Assembly (NCBI GenBank): GCA_027886175.1
Contig: JAJNNQ010000018.1
Span: forward strand, 18,953,001-19,017,000
From: Phylloscopus collybita
Taxonomy: Eukaryota > Chordata > Aves > Passeriformes > Phylloscopidae
Direction of reading: 5' to 3'
DNA: 64,000 bases
Part shown: in pieces, positions 1-12,190 of the stretch
How the letters are laid out: every line of letters starts with the position of its first letter
Numbering within the stretch: the stretch's first letter is position 1
Notes under the pieces: generated by a model
What the model was told of the DNA's origin: nothing
Databases searched by the model: none
The model's input: the letters and a program-made list of their open reading frames with translations, nothing else
Translations under genes and position numbers: made by a program

Positions 1-2149
1 TGACTTTTCACTGCAAGATCTTGGGACCAAGTGGAAATATTTGTTTCACCCACTCTTATCAGAGTTCAAATTGTTCATTAATATTTGGCCATGTGGTAAA
101 CTACTTGTGAGGGCAGTGTAGCGACTCTGTGAAAAGAGAGTAAAGAGAAAAAAATGTAAACAATACAACTGTTTTAAGTAGGTGCCATTCCCTTGAATGT
201 GTTAAGGTAGCAAAATTCAGTCCTTATTTAAAATACTGTCTAGATCTGTTTTTAGCATGCTCTACTGCCAAGCCAATCAAACAGATAAAAGAGTTGGCAA
301 AATAAGTTTAACAAGCCATTTAATAAAATGAATTATTTCCTCTGTCCCTGAAGAAATTAGCATTTATTCCTTTATAAAATCTGCCTTCATAGTGATTATG
401 TCACGTGTCATGTTCATAGCATAATGAATTCTATAAAAATTACTTCACATTCCTTCACGCTTATTTGAGCATGGTCAGTGATTATGAACTACTGCATACA
501 TAGGCAATGAATAACCAGCATTCATTCTAAGTGTTGATAACTATGGTAGTCATAGCTAAATCAATTATGTGTGCTCAGCCTTTGGTATACCCTGGAAATT
601 CAAGGCACTGAGCTTGCTCAGTGTCCTAAAAGAAGTCATTCCCTAGATATGCAGGTCAGTTTTGCAAGACCCTATTTACCTCTTCATGCACAGTTACCAT
701 TTTTCCTACTAGCTGCTGAGGATTTTTAAAACAGAAAGTTGTCATGGTTATGGAGGCACAGCCACATTCTATCAGACATTCATATAAGTTTATGGCAACA
801 ACCATACACATTCAAATAACATATATGTCATAACTGACAAATAACTTCTCTCTTTGCTCCCTCCATGATAATGTTTAAGTATAGTCCAGAGGGTGACGAA
901 CTTTAGAGTTTTCTCCAAGAGCCTGCATAAATGTCATATCAAGTTTGATTTCCTCTACCGTACAGAGGCCTTCAGAATCACTCTAAGAGCCATGAAACTC
1001 AAATAGATCCTGTGAGCCTTTGACCATGCTTGAGGTCACACAGCAAAGATATAATATTCAATACTCTCCTCTGAAGAAGATGCTTTAAAAGTGTGAAGAT
1101 AGCACCAGAAAAAGACAATTTATAATATCTAAACTATCTGGCAATCTGGCAGATACTAGCTGGCACAGAGTTTTCCAGATACAACTTTGAAAGTAAAGAA
1201 CCTTTCTGGCTCTTCCGTCTAATGCCAGGTCACTTAAAAAGCAGTATCTGAGTAAATATATCTTGACTCCATCCTACCTGTCTTGTCAGGAGATCTATGA
1301 AGCTGGCAGTATGGTTCCACAGAAACAGAATTCTGTAGCTACCTTTGCAAGCTATTAACCAGGCAGTGTCATATTTACTTGCATTTGTGGGTATTCCCTG
1401 TGTAACCTGAAGATAAAGTAAGCTTTCTTTGTCAATACTAATGTAATTTAATTCAAATCTTCCCATTGTCCCCTACTTTATCAATGAGAAACTCAAGACA
1501 ATTTCTTGTATTATTTTGCTTGCTCTACTTTTATAGATATTATTATTTGTGTCTGCAGCTAAAAATGATTCTACTTCTCCACATCAAGTATAAAGAAAAT
1601 ACAACATTTTATAAAGACATGGTTTGGGAGTTACTTTAACAATTGCAAACAGTTAAAAATTATGTAATAAAAAAAAGCCTATTTGAGCAATAAAAGCTAA
1701 AGGGAAAAAAGGGCTGAGAGACATAGGAACTAAGACACAATTAACAGCTGACATTTTATTTGGTTTTTACAGCTAGATATAAACACATAAAAACATATTT
1801 TACAAAACAGATGACTGGATCCTGCTTAGTTAAAGACTAACATACACAATAATGTAAAGAAATTAGTTATGCCTGTACTACTAAAATAGCACTTTTTTCT
1901 TGTTTTCAAGGATTTAATGCAAGTAAATAGCAAAGCAAAGCAAGAATGACACCACAGTTACTTTATTAAATTGTAAAGAAAAATTAATGGATTTTTCTGG
2001 TGCTAGGAAGGAAAGAAGGAAGGAAGGAAGGAAGGTTGGTTGTTTAAGTTATATTTGGGCTTTGGCTCTTCTAATTAACTCCTTTGCTAATGACAATATT
2101 CTCATAGTCCTCCTGAGCCTGCCCCTTCTTTCAAGGCTGATAAATTCTT
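1..2149. other. A+T-rich unique non-coding DNA
   Basis: No gene, RNA gene or recognisable transposon is visible. Open frames are short (under 80 codons) and show no domain-like composition. The only structured element is a short GGAA/GAAG run at about 2006-2035, listed separately. The composition fits intergenic or intronic vertebrate sequence. Confidence 0.6.
2006..2035. repeat. (GGAA)n short microsatellite
   Basis: Imperfect GGAA/GAAG tetranucleotide run of about 30 bases followed by GGTTGGTTG. A simple-sequence repeat with no other function visible. Confidence 0.85.
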
Positions 2150-2410
2150 TTTTTCCAGGCTGACAGATCCCCAACAGGCCATCCATTTTGCTACATTGGG
2201 ACAGCCTGCTTCCACATTTTTAAGATTTTCTTCTTGCAGAATGTCCAGCTTTCCCGGACTCCTTCACCTCCTTTCAGTATACGCTCCCAAGGAACTCTGC
2301 CAACCAGGCCCCTAAATAAGCTGAAGTCTGCCCTCCACACTTCTACAATCCTGCTTTAGTATTGACTACCTTCTCTACTTCTGCAGCAGCCCTTTCAATT
2401 CTTTTACTAA
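2150..2410. repeat. possible old avian interspersed repeat fragment
   Basis: This stretch is richer in C+T than its surroundings. It carries phrases such as AACTCTGCCAACCAG and TGAAGTCTGCCCTCC that I associate with a dispersed avian repeat of CR1 or ERV-related origin. No terminal structure, target duplication or open frame remains. The family assignment is from memory and weak; it could also be unique sequence. Confidence 0.3.
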
Positions 2411-5149
2411 ACCTTTATCAGTTTTTGTAAGACAAGTTTTGCAAATCAACTCTCAGGGCACTGACAACTCCTGGAAGCACAAGCAAAGGGTAGAGATATA
2501 TTGTAAATGGTGGCACCAAAATCTGTTCAGATTTCCTTCAGCAAATTGATGAGGGTCATCTTTACAAAAGAGTCAGTTATTATAAATTACTTTTTTCTTT
2601 GCATTTTCACACTCTGCAGAACAAGACAGCAGGATTGATCCTCAGCCAAAAAGTACTTAAATATATTATGTACAGTGGGAAGAAATAAAAAAAACAAAAC
2701 CACATTATAAATCCTCCCCAAATAATTCATTCTCCAGATGAAGTCTAAGCTTGCAGTTAAAGCACAAAGGAGCTGACACAAAATTTCAATAAATTCCCTT
2801 TTTATGAGGGAAGGTAACAGCTTTTGTGTCATTCAGGTGTTTTTGTCTCTTAAACTAGTGTTTCTCTCACACATTAATTACACAAAATGGATCCCCTGGC
2901 CCATGTATAGGGAGTCTTTTCATCCAGTTAAATCTGTTTCCAAATCTTTTTTATCACCTTTGGAAAATCTGCAGCTGAGTTGTAGTGGGTGGTCAGGTAG
3001 GAAAAAAAATACTCAACATCAGTGGTAGTCTCCCCTTCTCACCCTCAGTTCTCCCCTTCCTTTGTAGAAGTTGTAGTTCCATGTGAAAACTATAGGCCAC
3101 CAGAGCTGAAGATGCTAGCAGTGAAAAGGTTCTTTGAAGGTCAGTAGCCATGACCTGTTTCGAATAACAGGGAAAGAATTACAGTGTATGAGTATGAAAA
3201 TGTGAAATAGGCACTCAAAGGTTACAAAAATGATGAATCATTTCAGAAAAGCTTTAAAAATTCAGTTTCGTGTTCGTCAGACCAGCAGTTCTGAAGATCA
3301 AAGTAATTTTCTCAATTGCTGCTACCAGAGGACTCTCCTACTTCTGATGAAATGTCCCCATCCAAAACTGAATGGGTTGTTTTATGAAGAACAAGTCATT
3401 ATAAAACACATAATATATGGCTGAGACCTCTTTACAGATTACCAAACTGTTCTGTTTTCCAAGTGTGACGTGTGTTGTCTGTCTGAAAATGACTGGGAAA
3501 TAATCTTGAAGGCTTAAATTTATGGACTTATTCTTAATGAGTGGTGGAGAATAATGAATGAGTATTCAGTAAGTGATGACTTGCAAAGGGCCACAAGAAA
3601 AATATGAGATGAAGTAAATGGAGCTATTTGTACTGGGGAACGTAGACACAATATTTCTTAGATTTACAATGTTCCAATACCTAAAGCAGCTTTACCTCAT
3701 ATATGATTTTTATATATGTATTTATTTGGAGGGAAGAGTGGAGGAATTTTTAAGTGAGCACCTTCAGGTACTTCAGGCAGCTGCATTTCTCCCATAGCTA
3801 ATATAACTTTCTTGTCAGTAAGAGGGAGTTTGCAGAGACCTGGGGCAAACCTTTACAGTCACCTTCTGAAATCTGAGGATGGGAACAAGAGATATGACAA
3901 GAATCACCAGAAATGGTCACAAAGACCTTTCTTTGTAGTCAGAAGGAAGGTGTTAGACAAGAGCCACAACACAGAATGAAAATCTTGTCCTTTTTTTTAA
4001 AACAGCTTGCTAGACAAATTCTCAGTGATTTACCAAGTGAAAATGTGGGTGCCCGTTCAGTTTAAAATCCATTCTGCTCTATTAATCTATAGAAGATAGA
4101 AGACTAAATGTACCTGTCCTTAAATTAATTTAACTTTCTTTCTAGAGAGTAAGCCTGAAGAAACAAAGTTCTGAATAATTAGAGAGGCATAACAAAATAG
4201 AAACAAAATGGAGGGAGTAAGTAAAACTAATTAAAGATTGCTCCTCTTCAGTGGATTCTTGGGACGCACATAATACCAAAATGACAGTTATTGTTATCAT
4301 CCAGTTTTTTCTTCTCAAGCATGCAGAAATGGCAATAGGTGCGGAACACAAACCTGCAACTGTAATTCTCAAGTAGTTGTCCTCATTTTAACATATTCAG
4401 CAGAATATCTTTAATGATATCCCACCTATCATAGGTATAATAAGAAAGACAACCCAAAAGAATATGGTTTAACACTGAGTTGCAGATAGTTTGTTTCTTG
4501 TCCTCACAATTTTGCCTTACTGTATAGATGATGGCATGACACCAGCTGGGTGATCACAAAATAACATGCTGTATCAAGCTCTAAATAGAGTCACAAAATA
4601 TATTTTCTATCCTCAAGCAAACAAGAGGGAGGGGCACAAATTTCTTGAGAGGCATGTCCGGTGGGGAATCCTTCACAGTTGTTAAAATCAGCAGTCTGAG
4701 CAGAGACTGGTGATTACTCAATGGGGAGAATCTGTGTTTATGTTAAAGGAGAGAAAAAAGTGTTTATCTAAACATTCACATTTAGAATTTATTGTGAAAT
4801 CCCTGCAACTTACACATCACCAATTCTGTGACAGCTAAAAACAACAGAAGCAGATTAACAAGACTGTACAAGCTGAGTGGATAATAGGAATGCTGTCTAG
4901 AATCCCAAGGGAGAGAGTATAGATGTACCACTGTGATAAATCAGGGATTTACGGGAGAAAACTCTTCCCTCTTTCGAAAAAAACATAATTTTGATGTCAT
5001 ATGCCTGACATGGTGCTCTGCTGTTCAGTTACAGAAGTGTATGTCTGTAGCCTTGCCAGAATGAGCTCTGACCTTTCAAACATGCTGGCTGAGCTGAAAG
5101 ATGCAGTTTTGCTGAAGGAGTCAACAACACAGCAAAAAGGAAAGCAGGG
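2411..5149. other. A+T-rich unique non-coding DNA
   Basis: I see no gene, RNA or identifiable transposon here. Frames are short and of random composition. T runs and TATA-like strings are scattered as expected for this base composition. Confidence 0.6.
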
Positions 5150-5241
5150 TTTTTTTGTTTTTTTTTTTTTTTTGGTTGGGTTTTTTTTTTTTTTTTTTGG
5201 TGTGTTTTTTTGGTGTTTTTTGTTTTGTTTTGTTTTGTTTT
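5150..5241. repeat. T-rich low-complexity tract with (TTTTG)n
   Basis: About 90 bases almost entirely T with interspersed G, ending in a TTTTG pentanucleotide run. Read on the minus strand it is an A-rich tract. No LINE or SINE body with a matching 3' end is recognisable next to it, so it is called a simple repeat. Open frames across it on both strands are artefacts of the homopolymer. Confidence 0.85.
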
Positions 5242-6484
5242 CTCTGAAAGATAGCAAAGATACCCTGGCTTACATTTGGTGTCAACAATGAACTAAACAA
5301 GACACAAACTACATTTTATCCATTTTTTCCGCACCAGGAAGAAGAGTTCTACACTTTTTTAAATGCTGAAGGCTACAAGAGTTAGTATAGTGTTTGGCAC
5401 AATTGAAGGGTTAGAAAGAGAAGGATTAACAGCTTTTGACACTATAAATAGATTAGACTCAGACCTCAGTGGTAGATTCATCTACCACTACATTTTTTTA
5501 TTTATTTAATTGATTTGACAGTGTAAGTCCAACAAGAAATCTCAAGGTAAGTTTAAAAATCCATTAAGACTGCTTCCTCCCTTAGTAGATTTTGGGATCA
5601 GTTTTATTTTTCAAATTTCTCAAGTGATGTTATAAAGACGAGATTATAAATTAAAAAAAAAATATATATACCTTGGCCACACTTTCCTTATTTAAAAAAT
5701 CTGCCTTTCCTAGACTTTATCAAAGAAAATTTGCTACAACTAACAGGGGCAGAAGAAGAATGACAGAAGCATGCATACAAATCTCCTTAAAGCTTAAAAA
5801 CTAGTTCATGGAAGTCAGCCTAGGTACTTCAGAAATATACTCTCTATATTTTTGCATGGGATATCAGACACTTAAATCATTGTTTCAAACACCAGTTGCT
5901 AGAGACCTGCTGTTGAGACTAAAAGAGGAAACAACATAGTCATCATATATTGCATATAAAAATCAAGTTACTTTAGAACTATTTGCTTTATACATGGATT
6001 ATATGATCCTTTTGTCACTCTCCGAAGGAAAAGCTCATATCCGTTCCAGGAATAATTGGCAGCATATAGCCAAGAAAGAAGGAAAATATTCAACATTTAT
6101 TTACTTGTCAAAATAAATAAAGTAAAACATTAATTAAGAAAATCAGGAAATAATATTAATTCTCTTTCTTCAATATTAGATCGACATCTCTGTCTCAAAG
6201 AACACTTTTTATAAGACAGAAATCCTGTGAGCAATATCCTCACAGGAATTAGCAAAAAACATCAGAATGAAATTTGTAAATTTGTCTTGAGAGTTGGCAC
6301 CAACAAGAAATCAAAGTAAATAGTAATCACCTGCTCACAGACCCTTTCTTCGAAATCTTCTCCATCACATAAAACTAATAAAATGACAAGTTCTTTCCAA
6401 TACACACCATTCATATTCTTTTTACTCCTTTACTGCCTCCAGGTGTTCTAGAAAAGTCTCAGCCTATGCCCGGTTTATCCTCAC
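5242..6484. other. A+T-rich unique non-coding DNA
   Basis: Nothing gene-like or transposon-like was recognised between the T-rich tract and the LTR that follows. Confidence 0.55.
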
Positions 6485-6935
6485 ACACATATTGGGTCTG
6501 GCTGAGCTGGAGCTCATTTTCCCATAGAGCCCTCACAGTGCTGTGCTTTGCATTGGTAGCTGGAAAGGTGTTGACAAAATGTGTTTTGGCTACAGATGAG
6601 CAGTTCTGGCACAGCCTCAGGGCTGTCTCTCTCTCAGTCCCACTCCCATCAAGGTGCTGGGAGTGTGCAAGATCCTGGGAGGGAACACAACCAGCCCAGC
6701 TGACCCAAATTAACCACAGGGATATTCCATACCATGTGATGTCAGCTCAGATATAAAAGGTAAGGAAAGGCATGGGGCTGTGGTGGTGTTTGTTTGTGAT
6801 GTTTGCCTTCTAGAGCAGCAGCAGCTGCTGTGTGTGCTGAGGCCCTGTTTCTCAGAATGTGGCTGATTATTACTTGCTTCTGGGAAGTAGATTGTAGCCC
6901 TTTTTATTTCCCTCTTTGCTTCTTTTTCTGCCCAT
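6485..6935 (+). mobile_element. ERV long terminal repeat, truncated, plus orientation
   Basis: The block matches the remembered layout of a widespread avian ERVK-type LTR. Near 6515 it has an ATTTTC-type 5' segment. The core at 6695-6760 carries AGCTGACCCAAATTAACC, GGATATTCCATACCATGTGA, a TGATGTCA CRE-like site and the TATA box ATATAAAAGG. The U5 side is recognisable to about 6935, where it resembles the GGGAAGTAG and TTTGCTTCTTTT segments. The usual LTR end and polyadenylation region are degraded, and no primer binding site or internal sequence follows. It is an old, 3'-truncated solo LTR related to the LTRs at 17.0-17.5 kb and 63.2-63.5 kb. A frame of about 96 codons inside it is not a gene. 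Confidence 0.75.
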
Positions 6936-9900
6936 TGGGGAAGGAGAATTTCAGGAAAGCTGCTTTAAAATCTTACTTTTAGCTTCTTTATTTAGAGTGT
7001 TTTCAGAAGGTATAGACATCTAAATTGGGGACCTGACTTTGAATACAGGATAGGCAATATAGAACATCAGTAAGAGAAAAAGAATGGCATTAATCTAGCT
7101 CAAATCAAATTATTGAGAAGGGGAAGTCTGCCTGAAAGTATAAAATCCTACAGAGCAATTTGGAAAGAAAATTTATACAAGTGCTATAAGTAGTATGAAT
7201 TGTGACTTTGCATTTAGCCTCTCTTCTGCCATCTCCATTATGTGAGTAGCTGTGAGAATTTGAGATTACAGTCTGAAATAACCTCGTTACCACTGCAGTT
7301 TGTGTTCTGCCCTTAGATCCAACTTTGCATCTAGAAAGCTAGATATTTTTGCAAATTTAAACATTTGAATCTAAAGAAGAACAAGTCTTTCAAAGACAGA
7401 GGTTTTTAAAATAAATTAACTTAGCTGAAAATCAGAAATCCTGTGAGTTGCCTTTTCAGAATATCTGTGGCTTGCTTGATCTGTATGTGCACACAATTCT
7501 TCAATGGCATAAAATAGGATTTTAGGAAAGGGTTTTTTTTTTTTACCACAAAGCAAAAGACGAGTTCTTTCCCTTGGCTAAAGTACTTTAGCATATGATC
7601 AAATCTTTGATATATTTTCAAAATACATACCTAATCATAGGGAGATTTGAACAGGGCTTGAAGAAAATTTAATATGGGTGGTAAAAAAGAGGATTGGATA
7701 AATACTGTAGAAGAAAATGAACAACTTTATCAAAACATTTTCATTTGTGTAAACATGATTAACAAATAACCATTGGCAAAACACTAATTTCCTCCTATTT
7801 TAAATGAGCTGACTAAAACTTTGAGAAGTAAAAAGTTATGTTCATGTTGAATACTTTTAGAAATCTTCTAGCTCTAAGCTTGCTTGCTATTAGGAAAATT
7901 ATATAAGAGCCAAGACAATGAAAGGCATCTATACCTCATTGAGTTTATATGTGATGGAAGATATTGGAATGTAGTTTCTGCCTGAGATAGTTATATTAGA
8001 TGAGTGTATAGTCAACAGATATGTCTGCTTACCTCTGTCATATACTCTTCAAAACATCTTTAAAATAAAGTGAGAACCTTAGAAATCAGTCTTCTTCCCC
8101 CTGCCCCCATGATTTATGTTATTGTCAGAAATGAAACAAACCAACACAAACAAAAGTTCTAGCAAAATAATGATGAATATACTGCTTGTAGATCTGCAGT
8201 TGGGACTGAATTGAGATGTACATCAATGTTTAGGCCAGAAACCTAGCACTGTTTTCTGTTTCAAAGTTTCATTAATTTTTAAAGCATATTGCAAGCCAAA
8301 GTATTTTGAAGCTTAAATAAGCCTGATGGTGTTAGATTTTTCTCTAGAATGAGAAAATTCAAAAGCAAGAAAGTTTTAGATAGGAAAGAAAATCATGAGA
8401 ATTCCTAGCAAATCCCTATTGTGTCCAAATATGCTTTTCACATGAGTATGCAAAAGATGTCAATTTAAAATACAGACTGAAGCTTGAGATGAATCTAATA
8501 TAAACTATTTCATTTTCAGAAGAGCCTTCTGGGATCAAAAAAATTATTCATTTTAATTCACTATGAATCAAGGAAAAAGTTCATCACAAATAATTTTTTG
8601 ATCTATGAACCAGTTTTTGATCTGTAAACCATAAGGAATAAAAAATATAATCTTTTATGGAAATCAAGAAGCAATCGAAGATTTTAAAAGCTGAAATAAA
8701 CCCTAACCCTTAAAAACTCTGAGAACGAGGTATATGTAAAAACAAAGTAGAAATACTGTAACTCTTGCAGACTTTGGAATCCCTTTGAGTTCTTTTAGAG
8801 ACCTAAAGACAGACATGGCAACATTCAAGTCTTCATCCATTGTCTGGTATTTCTGATTAAAATCCAGTATTTTGTGTAAATGCTAACACTAGTGTAAGTC
8901 TCCTGATTCAAGACTTCCAAACACATTTCTCTTTCTATACTTTCAAGTGCATTTGCTTCTAGAAGAATGTACCAGTGCCATAATTCAGGAATTTTATTCT
9001 CTGGGTAGCTGAACTGTGAGTACTGACCTTGGGTTTCCAATCACCTCGTTTTCCCTCCCATTCAAAAGTAATATTGGTGCCAGAAATATACACATGAGAG
9101 TGAGCACATAAGGGGGTGTGTGCATGTGAGAAACAGGGGAAGAGAGAAAAATATAGAAAGAGAGGTGCAAAATGTAAGGCAGTGGGGCATAGTGGATTAA
9201 TTAATATCATAGAAAGCATGACTATATCTTAATAAGAGCATATAAAATCTATTATATTATATCTTTTAAAAAAAACCCCACCTGTTTTACTAAATTATTA
9301 TTATTTATTAATTTGAAAAAACTCAGGGATATATGTCTGAACCAGGTTTTTGATTGGAGTGTATTTTCTTCTGTGGCAATACACTGATTTGCACTGGATG
9401 ATATCATCTATTGCACTATCATTCTCATATCACTGTTGAAATGACTGCTCCTTTTTAAGCCCTTTACTCTCACAATCCCCATGCATGTTATTCATATATG
9501 GCTTTGTTCTAGTATTTCAGAATTCAAGAATTCACAGAGACTGTCTTAGAATTGATTTTGATACAAAACCATGATACTAAAACCATGATACTTAAACTAA
9601 ACAATGATACATTTGAGAAGAGAAATCAGAAATTTAATCTTGGACTCTCCAGCTTTAATAGAAAAACAAACCAATGCATAATATATAGTAATCTGTCTTC
9701 TAGATGCAGGAAAAAATTAGAGATTAATCCTTATTTAAAGAAATAAAATTGTTATATGAAGAGCTTCAGGATTAGAGAATAACATAAATTTTGTTATCTA
9801 ATCCTGAAATTATAAGGATTGTGGAAGTAGTGAGAAAACTTGTCCCCAAACTTAAATGTTAAAAAGGTATTCTAAGGTCTTACTAATACCTAACTGATTA

Positions 9901-10009
9901 ATTAACATCTATCTGAATCTTCCCATCACATGCTGATCACTTCACTTTTTAGTTTACCCTTTGTAGAAATGAAAAGAAAGTCATACACATAATTAAAAAA
10001 TAAAAAAGA
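6936..10009. other. A+T-rich unique non-coding DNA
   Basis: No gene or identifiable transposon. Small imperfect direct repeats occur near 8596-8630 (TTTTTGATCTRTRAACCA) and near 9568-9595 (AAACCATGATACT, twice). All open frames are short. Confidence 0.55.
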
Positions 10010-11560
10010 GTTCTTGGTGATTTAACTACTCTTTACTAGTTTATTTTCTGGAAGAAATTTCTTCAATTTCTTCCTGCAGTTCTTCATAATTCTAACTCGT
10101 ATGCCATTCATCACTTGTTTTCTCCTTTGTGCTTTTTCCAGTTTATCTGCTTGTTCTAAAACCATATCCCCCTCTTAGAGTCCTTCTGATTTATAGTCTC
10201 ATTCTGTACTAATATTACCAATATTAATAATGTCATACTTAATATTATTTCCTTCCTCTCTTTAGAAATCCTTTTTTTTTGGAAGCCCATCTTCCAGGCT
10301 AAAGTTTGCATTTTTATTCTATTGCTATGCTTTTGCTCCACTTTTACTTTAATTTGCGCAGAATTATTAACTTGATACTTTTTGATAGTTTCACGCATAT
10401 GCCATGTTTCCAAACGTTTCTTTCTCTTTATTCAGATGCATCTTTCCCATAGCACAGCCTATGTTCTCTCAACTTTTGTAAAACAATATATGCTTCAACA
10501 TTGTCCTCAATAATTTATTGCTGGACTGGGTCTATTTATAATGCTTATGCAGCAGGCATTCTCCTTTCACCAGGAGACCACATCCTTCAGGTATTAGGTA
10601 TTTGAGATAAGGTGCATCAGTCTTATTCTCTCTTACTATGATGCTACTTTGTTCTATTCCCCTTTTTATCTCTTTTGAAGGCTTTTAACAGGTCTGCTTT
10701 TCTCTTCCTCCTGAGCTACAGAGAAAGCATAAATATTTTCATCATGCAGTAAAAAGCTTTATTTCCTCCCTACCTGTCTTTTGGTATCTCTGATTTAGGC
10801 CATCAGGTCTCTGAGAGGCCAATTAAGCTTTGTTTGTGCATTAAGATTTCTAGTTGTTATTGTTTGTTCTTGATACACTTTGCAGTAGTATATAGATGTC
10901 TAATATATTTGATAAGTTCCCCTATTATTCTCTTTCCTATCAGCTATCTAATGATGTCAAAAATATTGTCTTTGTCTGATGCAGCTAAAATTCTTCGTAT
11001 ATGGCTCTCTTTTGCTCTCTGCACTATTTTATTGCAACTTTTAATCATAAATCCCTTTATTTGGATTATGTTACTGCAATCCTCTTCATACCAGTCTCCT
11101 TGAAACAGGTCAAACATATTACTTTTTTTTGACAGAAAAATGTACATGTGCTTAACCAAGTTTATATTCCTATTTATATAATTTCCAGAGATATTAATTA
11201 GTAGCTTGCATAAATCTTAGGGTTTTTTTAAAGGTATTTCTTAATTACCTTTTCCTCACCCTTGTTCCTTTAAGAAATACTTACCTTTTGAAGTGGGAAT
11301 ATAGTCTCTACTCAGGCCTAAAAATATGTATGACATTCATAAATTTAGTTTGATATAGTTGAATATTGCAAATATAAAAGCTATCTTTCATATCTCAATA
11401 TGTCTTTTGAACATTTTCTGTTTGCAAGTATTACATTTGTCTGAACTTCTGTCCATTTTTTACCTTAAAACTTTCAATTTATATCTTGTGTTTATCATCC
11501 TTCATCTCTGCATTGTGTTCTATGCTTTTGTTAGGCTCTGTACAACTGTGTTTCTGTAAA
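10010..11560 (-). pseudogene. strand-asymmetric stretch with degenerate coding-like pieces, unidentified
   Basis: For about 1.5 kb the plus strand has clear excess of T over A and C over G, so the minus strand is A-rich, as in many retroelement internal regions. Minus-strand reading gives several short coding-like pieces in shifting frames separated by stops. Around 10030-10170 there is a lysine- and glutamate-rich, coiled-coil-like stretch (LEQADKLEKAQRRKQ; in another frame YEELQEEIEEISSRK). Around 10445-10510 lies NVEAYIVLQKLRE, and around 10950-11110 IVQRAKESHIRRILAASDK. None matches a family I can name. Options are an old LINE or ERV internal fragment, a decayed retrocopy, or chance plus composition bias. 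Boundaries are approximate. Confidence 0.25.
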
Positions 11561-11819
11561 TTAATTCTGGAAAAAAAAATAATGGGTTTTCTTTCATTAG
11601 AACAGGGTGAACACTGAAAAACATTTTCTACAGATACTCAATTTTGCACAGAAGTTTTATTTGATTGTACTTGTGCTTGTTCTCCACAAATATTCCTGGA
11701 AAATCTTGGCACTCATAAAATAATCAGTCATAAAACCCAAATATTAACTGAGTAAGGGATGAAAAGATTTTATAAAGTAGTATAGTGCAGCGATATAGTG
11801 ATGAGATACTGCAGACAAC
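11561..11819. other. unique non-coding DNA
   Basis: Nothing recognisable between the asymmetric stretch and the G+C-rich block. Confidence 0.5.
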
Positions 11820-12190
11820 TGAGAATAATTGATGTCCCTTCTGCCAGAACTCTGATGGCCTAGATGGGTCTGGGTGCCCCTTGCCAGCCTCTGCAGGCAC
11901 AGGAGCCTGTGTCACCCAGCCAGAGCCATCACCCAAGGATGCCCCAAGGATTTTCCAGCAAGGATTGTCTCCAGCTCACCACAGCCCTGCCCTGCTCACC
12001 CGTGGGGTTTGCTGAGCCTGGCCTCATCCCATCACCACTCCCAGGGGAGGTGCCCAATCCTGAGGATGGGGGCTGCTCTTGGTGTTCCCAGGTGTTCTGC
12101 TCATGGCTGGGACAGGCTGGACTGCCTCATGGAGTTCCCTATGGAGGCCCACAGAGTGCCTCAGGTGTTGTCTAAGGTTCTGGAGTGGGG
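11820..12190. other. G+C-rich, CpG-poor block of unknown origin
   Basis: About 370 bases are conspicuously G+C-richer than the flanks, rich in CAG, CTG and CCC but with very few CpG. Several frames are open through it on the plus strand, the longest about 135 codons from 11874. Open frames are expected where TA-containing stop codons are rare, so this is not evidence of a gene. No LTR ends, CR1 motifs or strong splice frame were recognised. It may be an old insertion that has lost its CpGs, or a conserved exon. Confidence 0.4.

Noticed and set aside
5001..5291. Overlapping 96-codon plus and 86-codon minus frames
   Set aside because: Both depend on the T-rich homopolymer tract.
8699..8711. 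CCCTAACCCT as interstitial telomeric repeat
   Set aside because: Fewer than two units; expected by chance.
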